DNA from: an uncultured Neisseriaceae bacterium
Lineage (GTDB): Bacteria > Pseudomonadota > Gammaproteobacteria > Burkholderiales > UBA11063
Reading direction: 5' to 3'
NCBI GenBank assembly: GCA_937952895.1
Contig: CALFYC010000171.1
Coordinates: forward strand, 1-18,360
Length of the DNA: 18,360 bases
Shown: positions 15,115 to 18,360 of the stretch, in pieces
Layout: each line of letters opens with the position of its first letter
How positions within the stretch are numbered: the first letter of the stretch is position 1
The notes under the pieces: model-generated
Seen by the model: the letters and a program-made list of their open reading frames with translations, nothing else
What the model was told of the DNA's origin: nothing
Database searches by the model: none
Program-made: the position numbers and the translations under genes

Positions 15115-16531
15115 TAAACTTGCTGCAATTGGCAATTTTTTAGGCTACCATCAAAAAACTATTCGCTCAATACAGTGGATAATTATTTTATTATATGCCT
15201 TTTTAATAATAGTTCCAGCATTTTTACCGCTTCCAAATGACTCGGCCACAATAATTCATAATTTGACAGTCTTTGCTCAATTTATCTTTTGGGGTATTTG
15301 GTGGCCATTCGTATTATTAAGTATTATTCTATTTGGGCGTTTATGGTGTGGTGTATTATGCCCTGAAGGTGCATTATCTGAATTAGCTAATCGTTATGGA
15401 AAAAAACGTACAATTCCTAGATGGCTTAAATGGGGGGGCTGGCCATTTGTATCATTTAGTATTACAACTATTTATGGGCAATTAACTAGTGTATATCAAT
15501 ACCCAAAGCCAGTATTATTAATCCTTGGTGGATCTACAATTGCCGCCATCATTATTGGGTTTATTTATGGAAAATCAAATAGAATTTGGTGTAAATATTT
15601 GTGCCCCGTAACTGGTGTATTTGCAGCATTAGCAAAACTTGCTCCACATAGTTTCAAACCAAATCGTCATGAATGGAGAATTTATGAAGGGCCAACTACA
15701 TCAGTTAACTGTCCAACCATTTTACCAATTCGCACCATGAATAGTAACTCTGAATGCCTAATGTGTGGCAAATGTAGCAATCATCGTGAAGCAATTCATT
15801 TAACCAAGCGATCGCCCAATAAAGAAATTGTTAAATACGGCAAGACAGAGCAAAGTATTTGGCAAAGCATCTTGATAATTTTTGGACTATGTGGTTTTGC
15901 AATGGCAGCTTTTCAGTGGCCAAATAGCTTCTGGCTGATGCATCTACGTGATATAGTGGAATCATGGTTTTTATCCCATAACATCATGTGGGTTTTTAAT
16001 ACTAATGCTCCATGGTGGGTATTTACTAATTATCCGCAAAATAATGATGTGTTCACTTGGATATTTGGCTTTGAGTTAATTTTTTATATTGTAGGAATCG
16101 GATTTATCTTAGGACTTAGTATAACAATATTAATAGTCATTGCTCTAAGTATCATGGGAAATTTGAATAAAACCAGCTTTAATCATTTAAGCCAAGCGCT
16201 AATTCCGCTAGGTGCATGCTGTGTTTTTATTGGACTATTATCCAATACTTTTGTTATTTTAGAAAAATATGCTAATATTGGTTTTACTTGGACATATACT
16301 TTACGTGCAATCTTACTTACACTTGCAACCTTATGGAGTTTATATCTAGCACGTAAAATAATTCGTCAATATTCAACATCTTTTTATAAGCGTAAAATTA
16401 GCTTATTTATTATGTTGCTTACTTTTCTATTAATTAATTATTCGTGGTTTCTAGTATTACATGTATGGACATTAAAATCTGATAGCATACCTTGGAATAC
16501 ATTATGGGTAGCTTTTAAATTAGTCAATTAA
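15104..16531 (+). CDS. ftrD: FtrD-type polytopic iron-sulfur protein (NapH/CcoG-like)
   Basis: In FtrABCD systems FtrD is an inner-membrane ferredoxin thought to pass electrons to the permease module. This 475-residue protein has many membrane spans and the NapH-like cysteine sequences: LWCGVLCPEGA (Cys82, Cys86), WCKYLCPVTG (Cys163, Cys167), and a cytosolic or periplasmic loop with Cys203 then CLMCGKC (Cys218, Cys221, Cys224). The last set supplies only one four-cysteine group, and the CP that usually closes a ferredoxin motif is absent. Hydrophobic spans recur after residue 245 up to the C-terminus (to about 465). The ATG at 15104 overlaps the preceding gene by 11 bases; AGGAG is 17 bases away, too far to be ideal, so reinitiation is likely. 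Function by analogy to Bordetella and Brucella systems. Confidence 0.88.
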   Translation: MKNSKLAAIGNFLGYHQKTIRSIQWIIILLYAFLIIVPAFLPLPNDSATIIHNLTVFAQFIFWGIWWPFVLLSIILFGRLWCGVLCPEGALSELANRYGKKRTIPRWLKWGGWPFVSFSITTIYGQLTSVYQYPKPVLLILGGSTIAAIIIGFIYGKSNRIWCKYLCPVTGVFAALAKLAPHSFKPNRHEWRIYEGPTTSVNCPTILPIRTMNSNSECLMCGKCSNHREAIHLTKRSPNKEIVKYGKTEQSIWQSILIIFGLCGFAMAAFQWPNSFWLMHLRDIVESWFLSHNIMWVFNTNAPWWVFTNYPQNNDVFTWIFGFELIFYIVGIGFILGLSITILIVIALSIMGNLNKTSFNHLSQALIPLGACCVFIGLLSNTFVILEKYANIGFTWTYTLRAILLTLATLWSLYLARKIIRQYSTSFYKRKISLFIMLLTFLLINYSWFLVLHVWTLKSDSIPWNTLWVAFKLVN

Positions 16532-16598
16532 AAACTTAAATTAGTTTGTTTCAAATAAGATACAATCTCGTAATTTTACATTTTAAATAGATAACCGT

Positions 16599-18131
16599 AT
16601 GCATATAAGATACAGCATCTTTATAGGGTTTATAGGAATAACAATATCTACATATGCTGTAGAATCAGCACCTTTTATAATTGATGATGATAACGTTAGA
16701 TCTGAAGTAGTGGTTCAATATTTAAATGATAATTACCATATTACTCATCGTCAAAACCCAAATGCGCAAAAGCATCCAGAAAATTTAGATATAAATATTA
16801 ATGATAATTATATCCATAGTCAATCATACATCCAAAATCCGTTTCTATGGTTAAACAAAGGTGGTGGCACACAGTATGTTTCAGAATCAACGATGAAAGA
16901 TCAAAATTTTGCTGAACGCCTTTTTGCTGATGGAACGTGGGATGTGTATGGGTACTCTGGAATTCAGCAAAATACGAATAGACCTGTTAGTTATAATATA
17001 TCTTCGACACTCTTTGGTCAAACCGGCTCAGTTGCTGGATTTTCATTAGGTGGAGCCTTCGTTATTGGTAACCCTTTTATCCAAAATGTAACAACGAGTG
17101 AAGGATATCCGCCATATGTATTTATGACATCAGAACAATATAACCAACTCTCCGAAGGTTATTTAGAATACCAGTATAGTCACATTGTGCAAGCTGATGT
17201 TGGATTTATTGGAATTAATAATAGCCCATTTCTAGCCGCCAACTATTATTCTGACCAATCTTCAGCCGTAACTTATCAAGGTGGACTTATTAATATAAAT
17301 CCCGGTGATGGCTGGTTACTTACCGTTATTGGAATTAACGGTGCTGCATACCCAGGCACCACAGGGTTCACAGGTAACACACTATATAATCCTGGCTCGA
17401 TTCAAGGTATTCCTACAGGCTATGATCAAGGATCAAATGGCACTTTAGCTATGGGAGCAATCTACTATACGCCAAATAATCTATACAATGTTAGGCTTTG
17501 GAGTTATCATTTTGATAACTATGCAAATCTAGTTTATGCTGATAACTCTATAAAATTTCCAATTGGGCAAGATGGTAACACTTATTTTACTTTAGGAGGA
17601 CAAGGCGGCACTGAATGGGGTAACCAACCAGATATTTTGGGCAGTAAAGGTCTTGGAATTATTAGTAGTAATTTTTGGGGAGCACAAGCTGCATTTAATT
17701 ATAATTGGTTTAGTTTAACTATGGGTTATGAAGATGCATGGGGACCTGAAAATGCTTTTGGCCATGGTGCAATAGTATCGCCTTATACCTATAATGAAAA
17801 TGTTGACCCAATGTATGCCAACTCCTGGATGACAAGTTTGGTTCAAAAGGCCTCATCAGGGCAAATGTACATAATAACACCAACCCTTCGCTTCATGGAT
17901 AACAGTCTATCTATTGCTCCGTCTTATTCTGAAGTTTTAAATACTGTTGCTGATCTACCAGATCAAGAAGCTGACCTTGTAATTAACTATTCCGTAGCAC
18001 AAATTAAAGGTTTAAAATTTTTTGGGGTTTACGCTTATATGTGGCAACCTAATTCAATCACCTATAAAGGAAACGTGCTTTATGGCCATAATATTGGCAC
18101 TGCACTTTTCATGGCTGAATATCTATACTAG
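16599..18131 (+). CDS. Outer-membrane beta-barrel protein of unknown family, iron-locus associated
   Basis: The 510-residue protein has signal peptide 1-20 (TYA then VES), a polar N-terminal stretch (about 21-85, rich in Asp, Asn and His) and then repeated amphipathic strands rich in Gly, Tyr, Trp, Asn and Ser, ending in the aromatic residue Tyr (AEYLY) as BAM substrates do. Few Cys and no long hydrophobic helix are present. I cannot place it in a named family; OprD-like porins and the FupA/FslE/LbtU iron-linked barrels of Francisella and Legionella are similar in size and worth comparing. It follows ftrD by 67 bases on the same strand without a hairpin between, so readthrough from the Fur promoter is plausible. 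The ribosome site before the ATG is weak (TAGATAACC). Role as outer-membrane iron pore is inference from context. Confidence 0.8.
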   Translation: MHIRYSIFIGFIGITISTYAVESAPFIIDDDNVRSEVVVQYLNDNYHITHRQNPNAQKHPENLDININDNYIHSQSYIQNPFLWLNKGGGTQYVSESTMKDQNFAERLFADGTWDVYGYSGIQQNTNRPVSYNISSTLFGQTGSVAGFSLGGAFVIGNPFIQNVTTSEGYPPYVFMTSEQYNQLSEGYLEYQYSHIVQADVGFIGINNSPFLAANYYSDQSSAVTYQGGLININPGDGWLLTVIGINGAAYPGTTGFTGNTLYNPGSIQGIPTGYDQGSNGTLAMGAIYYTPNNLYNVRLWSYHFDNYANLVYADNSIKFPIGQDGNTYFTLGGQGGTEWGNQPDILGSKGLGIISSNFWGAQAAFNYNWFSLTMGYEDAWGPENAFGHGAIVSPYTYNENVDPMYANSWMTSLVQKASSGQMYIITPTLRFMDNSLSIAPSYSEVLNTVADLPDQEADLVINYSVAQIKGLKFFGVYAYMWQPNSITYKGNVLYGHNIGTALFMAEYLY

Positions 18132-18139
18132 TATCTTTT

Positions 18140-18178
18140 TTATCTAAATCAAGATATAATTTATTTAATCTTAGATAA
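18140..18178. terminator. Weak hairpin after the barrel gene
   Basis: TTATCTAA (18140-18147) and TTAGATAA (18171-18178) form an 8-bp AT-rich stem around a 23-base loop, followed by ACCCCCC rather than a T-run. It is a poor terminator candidate but the only stem seen before mdh. Confidence 0.25.
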
Positions 18179-18270
18179 CCCCCCTCAAATAATTTAATTC
18201 AAGACTTTTAATTACAAATTAGCTATATAATTTGTTAAAATAATTACCTAAACAATTTTGGAGTCAATTA

Positions 18271-18360
18271 ATGAAATCACCTGTTAAAGTAGCCGTAACT
18301 GGCGCAGCTGGACAAATCAGTTATAGTTTATTATTTCGTATAGCAAGCGGCGACATGCTT
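18271..18360 (+). CDS. mdh: Malate dehydrogenase, N-terminal 30 codons
   Basis: The window ends inside this gene. The 30 visible residues contain VKVAVTGAAGQISYSLLFRI, the glycine-rich NAD-binding start (GAAGQI) of the longer ~327-residue malate dehydrogenases found in betaproteobacteria and Legionella, distinct from the E. coli type. The enzyme interconverts malate and oxaloacetate in the TCA cycle. The ATG has GGAG seven bases upstream, and a TATAAT at 18226-18231 could serve as its -10, though no good -35 accompanies it. The 139-base gap from the barrel gene suggests its own promoter. Confidence 0.9.
   Translation, partial: MKSPVKVAVTGAAGQISYSLLFRIASGDML

Noticed and set aside
18226..18231. 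TATAAT before mdh as a full promoter
   Set aside because: A plausible -10, but no -35 at 16-18 bp spacing and no TGn extension, so it is mentioned only in the mdh entry.

Overview
This is an AT-rich stretch (roughly one third G+C by eye) of a Gram-negative chromosome. It carries outer-membrane lipoprotein machinery (LolB, Lgt, several lipobox proteins), a porin-like barrel and a Fur-type operator. A low-G+C betaproteobacterium, possibly Neisseriales-like, fits best. The reasons are the TPR lipoprotein and lolB pair divergent from mutM, the 346-residue class II aldolase, the BPSS1780-like membrane protein, and the N-terminus of an mdh of the beta/Legionella type. This placement is inference from family memory, not a search.

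Layout. Positions 1-120 may hold the tail of a gene entering from the left, followed by a perfect-palindrome terminator shared with a convergent two-domain lipoprotein gene (200-973). Positions 1136-4964 form a minus-strand operon: TPR lipoprotein, lolB, hemN. Divergent from it is mutM/fpg (5152-5961), convergent with a BPSS1780-like inner-membrane protein (5992-6729). Next come class II fructose-bisphosphate aldolase (6941-7981) and, only two bases away and convergent, the lgt-recQ pair (10627 to 7984). Positions 10628-11190 hold no intact gene. They contain an operator-like palindrome, a TGTACA pair and what looks like decayed coding sequence. An SDR oxidoreductase (11191-11925) and a DUF3313-type lipoprotein (11987-12751) converge on a shared terminator.

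The most distinctive part is 12989-18131, an iron-uptake locus. A near-consensus Fur box lies across a sigma70 promoter, with a stem-loop at the predicted 5' end of the transcript. The genes are a long P19/FtrA-type periplasmic iron protein, a fused cupredoxin-FTR1 permease (FtrB and FtrC in one chain), an FtrD-type polytopic iron-sulfur protein, and, 67 bases downstream on the same strand, a 510-residue outer-membrane beta-barrel protein I cannot assign to a family. The arrangement suggests an envelope-spanning Fe2+ route: barrel in the outer membrane, P19 in the periplasm, cupredoxin-FTR1 and ferredoxin in the inner membrane. The first 30 codons of malate dehydrogenase end the window. I see no tRNA, rRNA, CRISPR array or intact insertion sequence.
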